From: Planctomycetales bacterium
Lineage (GTDB): Bacteria; Omnitrophota; Gorgyraeia; Zapsychrales; Zapsychraceae
Assembly: GCA_005239675.1 (NCBI GenBank)
Contig: SBBO01000002.1
Coordinates: 1 to 34,716, forward strand
Direction of reading: 5' to 3'
Length of the DNA stretch: 34,716 nucleotides
The notes under the pieces are model-generated. The model worked only from the letters and a program-made list of their open reading frames with translations, had not been told where the DNA came from and did no database searches. A program made the position numbers and the translations under genes. Shown here one piece after another: positions 18,940 through 27,990 of this stretch (position 1 is its first letter; each line of letters begins with the position of its first letter).

Positions 18940-19377
18940 ATGCCCTGTTCCGATAGCTCTTCTAGTATTGCGATTCGTTTGGACCACGAAGAGAGGTTTC
19001 TGTCCTTCGATTTTGCCAAGATTACCTGTGGCAGGGAGATTACAGCGACAACAGGGTACGATAAGTATTGTGTGGGCAAGACTCTCCAGGAGTTGATTGC
19101 GCTTCCTTACGCCAAGGTCGTCAGTGATTTGAAAAGTGAGGATGAAGAAACACGTTTTATTTTGTACCTAGAGTGGGATGCGTTGCGTTCGGCGATCGCC
19201 CAATATCTGGGGATAGAAGATAACGACATTGACGCGAACCGCTGCCATATTTCAGGGATTAGCTACGATATTGAGGGTCTCGAGATCGCGATGGTGATCT
19301 TGCCACCAAAAGAATTGCCGAAGATTTTACCGTGCAGTTTAGCAAACAGTGATGAGAAAGAATCTGCAACCATTTAA
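18940..19377 (+). CDS. Small conserved-looking protein, possibly NifU/IscU-like scaffold fold
   Basis: FAKITCGREITATTGYDKYCVGKTLQELIALPYAKVVSDL resembles the NifU_N region; only partial Cys ligands. Confidence 0.45.
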   Translation: MPCSDSSSSIAIRLDHEERFLSFDFAKITCGREITATTGYDKYCVGKTLQELIALPYAKVVSDLKSEDEETRFILYLEWDALRSAIAQYLGIEDNDIDANRCHISGISYDIEGLEIAMVILPPKELPKILPCSLANSDEKESATI

Positions 19378-19402
19378 GGGGTCGACTTCCCACCGACTAT
19401 TG

Positions 19403-19918
19403 TTACGTTGCCTCTTTGCCCTTTGCCATCACCAGTTTGCCGGAACGAACCATTTCGACAATCCCAAATTTTTTTAGTTTCTCTTCCAGGGCATCCAATT
19501 CTTCAGTCGTGCCGGTCTGGCCGATAATGAGGGCACCGTTGCTGTCATCAAGGATATGCGCGTGGGGTTTGACCAACTTGCGGATGACAGATCTTTGCGA
19601 GGGAGAGCCACCCTTAACTTTAAGCAACATATATTCCCTGTCAATGGCATCTTGGCGGGTATGCTCGCCGCAGTGAATAACATCAATTAATTTGGCGGTT
19701 TGTTTGATGATTTGGTCGAGCGTCTCTGGATTGCCAGAGGCAGTAATGGTCATACGTGAGAACTTAGGGTTTACACTAGGGGAAACGACCAGCGCGTCAA
19801 TATTAAATCCACGTCGGGCAAATACCTGCGTGCAACGGACCAACACCCCAGGTTTATTGGCAACGAGCATGCTGATGGTGTGCATATCTTTACGTTGTTG
19901 AATGGTTCCTTGGCTCAT
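19403..19918 (-). CDS. ilvH: Acetolactate synthase small subunit
   Basis: HTISMLVANKPGVLVRCTQVFARRGFNIDALVVSPS ACT domain. Confidence 0.95.
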   Translation of the reverse strand: MSQGTIQQRKDMHTISMLVANKPGVLVRCTQVFARRGFNIDALVVSPSVNPKFSRMTITASGNPETLDQIIKQTAKLIDVIHCGEHTRQDAIDREYMLLKVKGGSPSQRSVIRKLVKPHAHILDDSNGALIIGQTGTTEELDALEEKLKKFGIVEMVRSGKLVMAKGKEAT

Positions 19919-19924
19919 TGTCTT

Positions 19925-21667
19925 TTATGTACTTCCCGTCGGTTTCTCTAGTTTCTTATCCTTGCTGGGTGGTTCAATAATCATTTCATAAGCGGACTTA
20001 CCTGCCGGGATCATTGGAAACACGTTATCTTCCTTGATGACTTCCGCGTGAATCACCACCGGGCCGTTAAATTCGATTGCCTCTTTTAATTTTGCGTGAC
20101 ATTCTTGGACATCGCCGATGTGAATGCCCTTGATCTTGTAGGCTTCGGCAAGTTTTACGAAATCAGGGTTGCCTTCCAAATCCACCCCTGAAAGGCGGTT
20201 GTCGAAAAAGAGTTCCTGCCACTGGCGCACCATACCTAAATATTTATTGTCAATGATGAGCACCTTGACGGGAAGTTTGTTATTGTAGACGGTTGACAAT
20301 TCGTAAAAGGTCATTTGAAATCCACCGTCACCCACGACCGCAATAACCAGGTCCTTTGGTCGCCCGAACTGGGCACCGATAGCGGCGGGAAATCCGAATC
20401 CCATGGTGCCTGCCCCGCCTGAAGAAAGCCAGTTCTGGCCCTTGATGCTTAAGTTAAATTGTGCCGACCACATCTGGTGCTGGCCGACATCGGTTGTGAT
20501 GATCGCATTGCCCTGAGTGATTTCTTGCAGTGCGTGCAATACATATTGTGCCGTGAGGCCCCCTTCTTGGGTGAACTTTAAGGGGTATTGCTGACGGTAA
20601 CCGTCTAATTCTTTGAGCCAGTCTCGGGTGTCGCAGGGCTTGACATATTTAATTAATTCTTCAACAATGAAACGCGCGTCACCTACACAGCTGGCATCTG
20701 GTTGGATGATCTTTCCCATTTCTGCTGGGTCAATGTCGATGTGAATCTTTTTGGCACCGATGCAGAATTTTTGCGGGTTGCCGTTGATGCGGTCGTCCCA
20801 GCGCGAGCCAATCGAACAGATCAAATCGCAGCGGGTGAGCGCCTTGTTGGCGTAGGCAGTCCCGTGCATGCCTAGCATTCCCAAAGACAGCGGATCTGTC
20901 TCGGGGAATTCGCCTTTGCCCAACAAGGTATTGGTCACCGGGCTATTGAGTTTATAGGCTAGTCTTTTGATGGCGTTACCAGCCCGCGATAAGACAGCCC
21001 CATGGCCGATGAGAAGCAGCGGTCGTTTCGATTCAGTAAATAGTTTGGCAATTTTTTTGATATCTGACAAACGCCCTTTCCCGGAGACCTTATATCCGGG
21101 AAGGTCCATGTCTGGATCTAAGGTGCTGCCGATAAAAGATCCAGAGGTTACATCCTTGGGCAGATCGATCAGTACGGGGCCGGGACGGCCTGTATTGGTG
21201 ATATAAAAGGCCTCCTTGACAACACGGGGGATGTCGTTGGTGTTTCTAACTAAATAGCTGTGTTTTACAATCGGCATGGTGATGCCGAAGATATCTGCCT
21301 CTTGGAAGGCGTCTTTGCCCAGCATGGGACTGATGGTCTGTCCAGTGAGAACGATCATAGGGACAGAATCCATGTGCGCGGTCATGATGCCAGTCACGGT
21401 ATTAGTTGCCCCCGGGCCACTGGTAACCAAGACTACCCCAGGCCTGCCTGTTGCGCGGGCATAGCCGTCGGCAATATGGGTGGCACCCTGTTCGTGGCGC
21501 ACTAAAATAAGTTTGATCTTGGAGCCGACCAGGGCGTCAAAGATAGGAATGGCCGCGCCACCGGAAAGCCCCCAGATGTATTCCACCCCGAAGTTTTCCA
21601 GGCATTGAATGAGAGCCTCGGCCCCGTTTATTGGTTTTTTGGATTTTATCTTTGGCGTAGATGACAT
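19925..21667 (-). CDS. ilvB: Acetolactate synthase large subunit; ORF opens at 21706, likely start ATG 21667
   Basis: GAEALIQCLENFGVEYIWGLSGGAAIPIFDAL, RHEQGATHIADGYARATGRPGVVLVTSGPGATN, GDGGFQMTFYEL. Confidence 0.96.
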   Translation of the reverse strand: MSSTPKIKSKKPINGAEALIQCLENFGVEYIWGLSGGAAIPIFDALVGSKIKLILVRHEQGATHIADGYARATGRPGVVLVTSGPGATNTVTGIMTAHMDSVPMIVLTGQTISPMLGKDAFQEADIFGITMPIVKHSYLVRNTNDIPRVVKEAFYITNTGRPGPVLIDLPKDVTSGSFIGSTLDPDMDLPGYKVSGKGRLSDIKKIAKLFTESKRPLLLIGHGAVLSRAGNAIKRLAYKLNSPVTNTLLGKGEFPETDPLSLGMLGMHGTAYANKALTRCDLICSIGSRWDDRINGNPQKFCIGAKKIHIDIDPAEMGKIIQPDASCVGDARFIVEELIKYVKPCDTRDWLKELDGYRQQYPLKFTQEGGLTAQYVLHALQEITQGNAIITTDVGQHQMWSAQFNLSIKGQNWLSSGGAGTMGFGFPAAIGAQFGRPKDLVIAVVGDGGFQMTFYELSTVYNNKLPVKVLIIDNKYLGMVRQWQELFFDNRLSGVDLEGNPDFVKLAEAYKIKGIHIGDVQECHAKLKEAIEFNGPVVIHAEVIKEDNVFPMIPAGKSAYEMIIEPPSKDKKLEKPTGST

Positions 21668-21676
21668 AGAGGCAAC

Positions 21677-21706
21677 ATAGTAACACGATAATGTCGTCAA
21701 AATCAA
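21677..21706 (-). promoter_or_regulatory. Candidate ilvB promoter
   Basis: Minus strand TTGATT, 18-nt spacer, TACTAT; predicted +1 about 21670, ATG at 21667. Confidence 0.45.
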
Positions 21707-21733
21707 GTTAAATTCAATCTTGAACTTATCGCC

Positions 21734-21762
21734 TTGAATTTATCACTAAAAAAAGTTAAAAT
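21734..21762 (+). promoter_or_regulatory. Candidate promoter of the PP-loop gene
   Basis: TTGAAT (21734-21739), 17-nt spacer, TAAAAT (21757-21762). Confidence 0.55.
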
Positions 21763-21789
21763 AGCCGCGATAGGTTTTAATTAAACAGT

Positions 21790-22821
21790 ATGGAAGATCC
21801 CAATCCCATGATCGCTGAAGTTGTTTCTAAGAAAGTTAAGGCCGTCGGTCTTATCTCCGGAGGTTTGGACAGTATTGTAGCCGCTAAGATCATTAAAGAT
21901 TTAGATGTGGAGGTTTGTGGGGTCTATTTTGCTATGCCCTGGGGTTGCTGTGACAAGACCAAGGCTATTGAGGCCGCCATGACCATAGGTATTTCGTTTA
22001 TTGTGTTGCAGCTCGATGAGCGATATCTGGAGGTCGTTCGCAGCCCTCAGCATGGTCGCGGGGTTGCGCTCAACCCATGCGTCGATTGTCGGATTCATAT
22101 GTTTTCCCGTGCCGGGCAGTATATGCGCCATATCGGAGCAGATTTTGTATTTACCGGTGAAGTCCTGGGACAACGGCCAATGTCCCAGATGCGTCATAGC
22201 ATGAAAAAAATCGAGCAGGGGGCGAATTTGGAAGGTCGACTGCTGCGGCCTTTGTCCGCGCACCTTCTAGAACCAACGGTTCCAGAACAGGAAGGGCTCA
22301 TTGACCGCAGTCGTCTGTTGGGACTAAGCGGGCGTTCCCGCAAGGAGCAGATTGATTTAGCCAAGCAATTGCACCTGACGACATATAATCAACCCGCCGG
22401 TGGGTGTCTTTTGACTGACGACCACTTCGCGCGACGCATGCAGGATACACTCGACCACGGCTACCGTAACTTTCGCGAGACCATCGCCCTTAAATGGGGA
22501 CGGCATTTTCGTTTGACACCGGAGTTTAAGGCGGTCCTCGGTCGCGATGCAGAGGAAAATGAATCCTTGGTGAGCCATGCCCACCGCGATGATTACATCA
22601 TGCAATTGCGTGATCATCCGGGGGGCATATTGATTTTAAAAGGTCACAATCCTTCTTCCGAGATCCTAGCGACCGCGGGTGGCCTGATTCAGAAATTTTC
22701 TCGTTACAAAGAGCAGCCACCGCATGAAGTCAACTATTGGCCATGCCATGACAAAAATGATATCCGCTGCATCCTCGCAAGACCTCTGGACGATGCTGAA
22801 ATAGAGAGGGTGCGTCTTTAA
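21790..22821 (+). CDS. PP-loop ATP-pyrophosphatase, MnmA/ThiI-like tRNA thiolation-type protein
   Basis: VGLISGGLDSIVAAKII PP-loop, NPCVDCRIHMF, FVFTGEVLGQRPMSQMRH, PAGGCLLTD. Confidence 0.75.
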   Translation: MEDPNPMIAEVVSKKVKAVGLISGGLDSIVAAKIIKDLDVEVCGVYFAMPWGCCDKTKAIEAAMTIGISFIVLQLDERYLEVVRSPQHGRGVALNPCVDCRIHMFSRAGQYMRHIGADFVFTGEVLGQRPMSQMRHSMKKIEQGANLEGRLLRPLSAHLLEPTVPEQEGLIDRSRLLGLSGRSRKEQIDLAKQLHLTTYNQPAGGCLLTDDHFARRMQDTLDHGYRNFRETIALKWGRHFRLTPEFKAVLGRDAEENESLVSHAHRDDYIMQLRDHPGGILILKGHNPSSEILATAGGLIQKFSRYKEQPPHEVNYWPCHDKNDIRCILARPLDDAEIERVRL

Positions 22822-22823
22822 TC

Positions 22824-23894
22824 ATGCCTGAACAAGAAAGTACGCTAGAAAACGTCCAACGCATTATCGCCGTCTCTTCCTGCAAGGGAGGGGTTGGTAA
22901 ATCAACGGTTGCGGCGTATTTGGCGAGGGCGCTGGCGAACCGTCCGCTGAGGGTAGGGCTCCTCGATAGCGACCTTTATGGTCCATCGATCCCAACATTA
23001 TTTAATCTGCTTCACGCACCTGTTACGCTTAATGCCAATAAATTATTTGTGCCTATCGAACAAGAAGGGCTTAAGCTCATGAGCCTTGGTTTTGTCTTGG
23101 GCGATAACCCAGCGGTCATGCGCGGGCCGATGGTGACCAATTACATCCACAGGATCTTACATCAAACCGACTGGGGAGAGCTGGATTATCTCTTGATTGA
23201 TATGCCGCCAGGGACAGGGGATATCCAGTTGACGCTGACCCAGTCGGCACGCCTGAACGGTGCTGTCATCGTCACCACACCGCACACATTATCTTTAATT
23301 GATGTTGCGCGTGGGATTTTGATGTTCGAGAAAGTCAATGTCCCCATTCTTGGCGTGGTGGAAAATATGGCGTATTTTGTATGCGATGATTGTGGTAAGC
23401 ACCACGATATCTTCGGTTCTTATGCGAGTCGGTCTTTAGAGGGACGTTTTGGTATTGAGACCTTGGCCCAATGGCCGCTTATGTCCTCATTAATCCAACC
23501 GATTGACCAAACAGTGGCTAGATCGATATTGATTCAAGAGACCGCTGATCGGTTGGTCACGGTATTGGAGAAAAAGAGTCTTGCGCAACCAGAGATTCCG
23601 GTGACGACCTTTGACGCCGCGTATGTGATCCTTAGCTGGACTGATGGAAGGCAAGTGCGCGTTAGTAATCGCGACTTACGTTTAAGTTGTTCCTGTGCCT
23701 TATGCCTGGAGGATGCTCGTTCTAAAAAGACTTTGCAAGAAAGAAAAATACGCCCTGACATCGCACCCCGCCTTATTACCCCGTTGGGCAATTACGCGGT
23801 CAATATCACTTGGAACGACGGTCACTCCTCAGGGATTTATCCGTACCAGAACATTATTGAAGAGGCAAAAAAATGGGCAAGAGGTAAGGAGTAG
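22824..23894 (+). CDS. Mrp/NBP35-type Fe-S carrier P-loop ATPase with C-terminal DUF971 domain
   Basis: VSSCKGGVGKSTVAAYLARAL, DSDLYGPSIPTLF, DYLLIDMPPGTGDIQLTL, CDDCGKHHDIFG; C-terminal ILSWTDGRQVRVSNRDLRLSCSCALC...NYAVNITWNDGHSSGIYPYQNI = DUF971. Confidence 0.9.
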   Translation: MPEQESTLENVQRIIAVSSCKGGVGKSTVAAYLARALANRPLRVGLLDSDLYGPSIPTLFNLLHAPVTLNANKLFVPIEQEGLKLMSLGFVLGDNPAVMRGPMVTNYIHRILHQTDWGELDYLLIDMPPGTGDIQLTLTQSARLNGAVIVTTPHTLSLIDVARGILMFEKVNVPILGVVENMAYFVCDDCGKHHDIFGSYASRSLEGRFGIETLAQWPLMSSLIQPIDQTVARSILIQETADRLVTVLEKKSLAQPEIPVTTFDAAYVILSWTDGRQVRVSNRDLRLSCSCALCLEDARSKKTLQERKIRPDIAPRLITPLGNYAVNITWNDGHSSGIYPYQNIIEEAKKWARGKE

Positions 23895-23916
23895 TCCTTA
23901 ACCATTCATCTTGCTA

Positions 23917-24225
23917 TTAGCCCAGTATCTTCTTTAATTCTCCATTTTCATCCAATTCCGTTATGATGTCACAGCCGCCGATGAATTCGCCATTGACATA
24001 AAGCTGGGGGATGGTGGGCCAGTCGGCGTATTCTTTGATCCCCTGTCGGATTGTTTCATCTTCCAGTACATTGCAGGATTTAAAGGGGGCGTGGTATTTG
24101 CGCAGGATATCGACTGTCCGAGCCGAGAAACCACACTGCGGGGCATCCGGCGTCCCCTTCATGTAGAGCATTATCTTGTTGCCCTTGATATCTTTTTCTA
24201 TTATTTGACGAATAGTTTCGTCCAT
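23917..24225 (-). CDS. grxD: Monothiol (CGFS) glutaredoxin
   Basis: KIMLYMKGTPDAPQCGFSARTVDIL, DWPTIPQLYVNGEFIGGCDI; SD AAAGGAG. Confidence 0.96.
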   Translation of the reverse strand: MDETIRQIIEKDIKGNKIMLYMKGTPDAPQCGFSARTVDILRKYHAPFKSCNVLEDETIRQGIKEYADWPTIPQLYVNGEFIGGCDIITELDENGELKKILG

Positions 24226-24249
24226 CGCGTTTCTCCTTTCACTCTATAA

Positions 24250-24513
24250 CTATAATAAGGGGTACTGATCTTTTATTTGTTCCCATTTTTGTGGCGTGAA
24301 TGTCTTTAGCCCTAGCGCGTGCATGCTGCCGGCAAAGGCCGATTCCAGAGGCTTGGTGACCATTTGGTGTTGTTTGATCAAAGGAATCCCTTCAAATGCC
24401 GGGCTGATCACGATCGCCTCCAGGTGTCGACCGTCACCCATAGGGTCCAGTACATGGGCCGTTGCCTGGGGGATGGCGCGCTCAATAATCTTTTGGATGT
24501 CTTGGGGTATCAT
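24250..24513 (-). CDS. bolA: BolA family protein; ORF opens at 24534, likely start 24513
   Basis: Short BolA fold: HVLDPMGDGRHLEAIVISPAFEGIPLIKQHQMV...MHALGLKTFTP. Confidence 0.9.
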   Translation of the reverse strand: MIPQDIQKIIERAIPQATAHVLDPMGDGRHLEAIVISPAFEGIPLIKQHQMVTKPLESAFAGSMHALGLKTFTPQKWEQIKDQYPLL

Positions 24514-24533
24514 GATGCCCTCGTAGAATATCA

Positions 24534-24791
24534 CTATTTGCCCGGTGGTGTCGCGCCTTTGTAGTTATCTCTTAACCACTTAATGATATCATCCGACTCG
24601 TACATCGCCTTGCCATCGATGACCAGGCACGGCACCTGCGGCTTACCACCAATCTTGATTAATTCCTCACGCACGGCTGGGCTTTGGTCGTTATTTTTAA
24701 GCGGAATGGCAATGCCACTATGTTCCATAAAGGTTAGGACCTTCTGGCAGTAGGGGCACGACGGTTTGTAGTAGAGTTTTAACCCAGACAT
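24534..24791 (-). CDS. Dithiol (CPYC) glutaredoxin
   Basis: KLYYKPSCPYCQKVLTFM, GKPQVPCLVIDGKAMYESDDIIKWL. Confidence 0.9.
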   Translation of the reverse strand: MSGLKLYYKPSCPYCQKVLTFMEHSGIAIPLKNNDQSPAVREELIKIGGKPQVPCLVIDGKAMYESDDIIKWLRDNYKGATPPGK

Positions 24792-24797
24792 AATATT

Positions 24798-25760
24798 TTA
24801 TTCTATCATAGGACGAGATTTTGATTGGTCAACCAAATTCTGAACGAAATCAAGGATCTCCTCTTCCCCGTGCCTATTGTTCAAGGCGTTTATTTCCTGC
24901 AGCCCGGTGGGGGATGTGACATTGACCTCAATGAGATACCCTCCCATGATATCGATTCCAACGAGATATAGTCCTAAATTTTGCAGGTACGGCTTTAAAA
25001 CGGCGATGATCTCGTCATCGCGTGAGGTGATTTTTGTTCTTAAGGGTCTTCCTCCGGCAAAGAAATTATTACGGTGATCATCTGCAGCGTGCATTCGTAG
25101 TACGGCCCCCAACGGTTCACCATTAAGCAAGAGAATCCGTTTGTCGCCCTGACTGGATTCAGGGACAAATTTCTGTAGGACGATATCTTTTTGCCAGTTG
25201 TTAGATAATGTCTCTAAGGCAACTTTAGCGTTCGCTCCAGCATGCTGGATATGAAAAACGGATTGTCCACCAAATCCGCTGGTTGGTTTCGCGATGATAT
25301 CTTTTTCTTTTTCCAGGAAATCCATCAGGTCTTTGCGGTTGCGCCCCACCAGCGTTGGAGGGATAAGGGAGGTAAATTGGGTCACCCATATCTTTTCATT
25401 GACGGCGCGGATCCCTGCAGGGCGGTTGATAACCGGAATATGCCTTGGCAGAAGATCCAGCAACCACATATTAAGAAGATATTGTTCATCAAAAGGTGGG
25501 TCGCTACGCACAAAGACACAATCGACATCACCTTGCGTAAGGACCACGGTCTTGTGTTTTATGAAGGGGCTTTCGGCAACCGGCTGCGGGGTCACTCTGA
25601 GCGCATGGAAATGCAAGGTGTCCTTAATCCGTGTTATTCCACCATCAGGCAAGAAAAAGACCTGGTGCCCCCGTCGGTGGGCGCCAAGCATCAGGATAAA
25701 GGAGGTGTCCTTCTCCATGATGACGGTGTCCAGCGGATCCATGAGGAACACACAATTCAT
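24798..25760 (-). CDS. gshB: Glutathione synthase
   Basis: FLMDPLDTVIMEKDTSFILMLGAHRRGH, VINRPAGIRAVNEK, KPTSGFGGQSVF, GIDIMGGYLIEVNVTSPTGLQEIN. Confidence 0.94.
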   Translation of the reverse strand: MNCVFLMDPLDTVIMEKDTSFILMLGAHRRGHQVFFLPDGGITRIKDTLHFHALRVTPQPVAESPFIKHKTVVLTQGDVDCVFVRSDPPFDEQYLLNMWLLDLLPRHIPVINRPAGIRAVNEKIWVTQFTSLIPPTLVGRNRKDLMDFLEKEKDIIAKPTSGFGGQSVFHIQHAGANAKVALETLSNNWQKDIVLQKFVPESSQGDKRILLLNGEPLGAVLRMHAADDHRNNFFAGGRPLRTKITSRDDEIIAVLKPYLQNLGLYLVGIDIMGGYLIEVNVTSPTGLQEINALNNRHGEEEILDFVQNLVDQSKSRPMIE

Positions 25761-27067
25761 TCTCTATTCTTTGCCTCCAAACAGACAATCTCCCGATGTG
25801 CGGCGATCGTGGCGATGCGCGCCAGTAATCGGTATATATCGAACACGTTGACATCGTGATGCACACCGCAATCACCGTATTTCTTAAGGTGCGGGCACAT
25901 CTTCTGGAGGGCCATGCCGGGGCTATTGAGATTATCGCGTTCGCCCTTACCGGCGTGTGAACGATAAAATCCACCGACAAAATTATTTTCTATTTGATAG
26001 ACGCAGACCTCACAGACCTCTTGGCCGATATGATACATGGTCGGCACACCCTCCTGCAGAAGATATCGATGGATTACCTGGGCGCCTTTGCCCTTGTAGA
26101 GTTTGTTACGGTCTTTGCGATTCAAATGGCGCAGGTCTTCAGGGTTTTCAATAGGTATAACCCCCATACCGTAGGTCCCCCGGTCGGCTTTGACGATGAT
26201 ATAGGGTTTTTCACTGATCCGGTGCTCTTTGTATTTCGTCTCAATCTCCTGGAAGAGTTTTTTTGCCGCATCGGCGAGTTTAGCTCGATCTGTCTCGCTA
26301 TTGATATTAACGTCGTTCACCACGCTAAAAAGGCACGAGATCAGCCACGGATCCAACTTTAGCAGGCGCGCGAATTCATTGAGAAGATTGGCAGCATAGC
26401 TAAAGTGATGGGATTTTAACCGCGCGTGCCAACCCGCCTGTAGGGAAGGGTAAATGGGGATGTTGGCCTTATGTAAGATTTCAGGGATGCCGGTTGTCAG
26501 GTCATTATTCATGATGATGAGATCAAAATGCTTATCTTCGCTGGTGTATTCTGACAAAATCTTTTGTAGACAGTAAATCCTGATTGGTTGACCCGTTGCC
26601 GTTTTGAGCTCAATAGAGTGCACGTCTTCGCAGAATGACGGCTGAACAGTCAAGAACGTGGCAACCTTGACATTGAATCCGGCCTGTTGGATGATTTGCT
26701 GCAGGATGTGCACATTTTCTAGGTACCAGGTGTTGCGTGTGTGTTCTTCAGCAATAATGAGGATTTCTTTTCCCCCCGGCGCCCGGCGTAGGATCGCCTT
26801 CTGCATGAATTTGACTGAATCAGCAAGGCCATGTTCGCACAGGTTGTTGAATCCCGCTGGAAAGAGATTGGTATCGACCACGGCCATTTTAAATCCAGAA
26901 TCACGGATATCGAGGGATGAATAGAGAGGAAGCTCCGTAGAACATTCATGGTTATTAATCCAGCGATGGATGGCTTCCCGATGTGTCCGGATACGTTCCA
27001 GGATTAGTAAAATGGTGGATGGCGTCTCCATTGTGTTGAGTTTGTTCATGGCAATTTTTTCATCCAT
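25757..27067 (-). CDS. gshA: Glutamate-cysteine ligase, GshA PF08886 (Acidithiobacillus ferrooxidans-type) family
   Basis: SSLDIRDSGFKMAVVDTNLFPAGFNNLCEHG, IVKADRGTYGMGVIPIENPEDL, GQEVCEVCVYQIENNFVGGFYRSHAGKGERDNLNSPGM; overlaps the gshB start by 4 nt. Confidence 0.9.
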   Translation of the reverse strand: MDEKIAMNKLNTMETPSTILLILERIRTHREAIHRWINNHECSTELPLYSSLDIRDSGFKMAVVDTNLFPAGFNNLCEHGLADSVKFMQKAILRRAPGGKEILIIAEEHTRNTWYLENVHILQQIIQQAGFNVKVATFLTVQPSFCEDVHSIELKTATGQPIRIYCLQKILSEYTSEDKHFDLIIMNNDLTTGIPEILHKANIPIYPSLQAGWHARLKSHHFSYAANLLNEFARLLKLDPWLISCLFSVVNDVNINSETDRAKLADAAKKLFQEIETKYKEHRISEKPYIIVKADRGTYGMGVIPIENPEDLRHLNRKDRNKLYKGKGAQVIHRYLLQEGVPTMYHIGQEVCEVCVYQIENNFVGGFYRSHAGKGERDNLNSPGMALQKMCPHLKKYGDCGVHHDVNVFDIYRLLARIATIAAHREIVCLEAKNRE

Positions 27068-27180
27068 CCTTTGTGCTTTGGGCAGATGAATCTTCTACCA
27101 TTATTATGCCCGAATCCTGTTGAAATGTCGAGTTAGAAAGATGTGCGTGAGGTAGCGTGGGGTGGAAACCCAAAGACGTT

Positions 27181-27951
27181 TTATGTCCTTAGTTTGTAAC
27201 CGATACCAAAGAGATAGACGGTGGCAAGGAATAAAACAACAGCGAGGATAAGAGAGGTAATGGCACAGATTAAAACGTTGGCATCGGACACACCGGTTAT
27301 GCTGTAACGCATGCCGTTGACGAGATAAAACATGGGATTTAAGTGCGACCAATGTTGGATGGCCTCAGGGAGCATCGTCAGTGGATGAAACACCCCTCCT
27401 AGTAAAACTAAGGGCATGATGATATAAATGTTCCAAAGGCTTAACATCCCAAAATCCTCAGCCCACAGTGCGCCCATCATGCCGGCGCAGGAAAAGATTA
27501 TCGAGATGGTGAGGATAAAATAGAACAGTATAAACGGGTGTTGGATGGTCAGTGGGGCAAATAAGAGCCCGACGGCGTAAACCCCCATGCATACTATTAC
27601 GGCACGCGCAACCCCTCCTACCAAGAGTCCTAGGACCATTTCCAAGTAAGAGAGGGGCGAGAGCAGTACTTCCTGGATGTGATTGTGCCAACGGCCAATA
27701 AAAAGCGATGAGGTGGTATTTTCATAGGCGCTAGCAATGAGATGCATCGTCATAAGGCCCGGCACAAGAAATTTAATATACGAAAGGCCAGTTGCGCTCA
27801 TATCAATGCGCCCTGCGATGGCAACCCCAAAAATGTACATAAACAGGATTGAGGCCATGAGCGGCGGAAAGATCGTCTGGGAGGCGACGGATAGAAACCG
27901 CAGGATTTCCCGTTTGGATAATGCCAGGACACCGATGGGATTGGTAATCAT
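27181..27951 (-). CDS. ABC-2 type transporter permease
   Basis: FPPLMASILFMYIFGVAIAG, KFLVPGLMTMHLIASAYENTTSSLFIGRWHNHIQEVLLSPLSYLEMVLG. Confidence 0.9.
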   Translation of the reverse strand: MITNPIGVLALSKREILRFLSVASQTIFPPLMASILFMYIFGVAIAGRIDMSATGLSYIKFLVPGLMTMHLIASAYENTTSSLFIGRWHNHIQEVLLSPLSYLEMVLGLLVGGVARAVIVCMGVYAVGLLFAPLTIQHPFILFYFILTISIIFSCAGMMGALWAEDFGMLSLWNIYIIMPLVLLGGVFHPLTMLPEAIQHWSHLNPMFYLVNGMRYSITGVSDANVLICAITSLILAVVLFLATVYLFGIGYKLRT

Positions 27952-27990
27952 CGCACTGTATTTTGTTGTACGTATTGCGTACGGCTTTTA

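Noticed and set aside
25242-25859. 205-aa and 185-aa plus-strand ORFs
   Set aside because: Antisense to gshB/gshA, two overlapping frames in the same place, no recognisable motifs.
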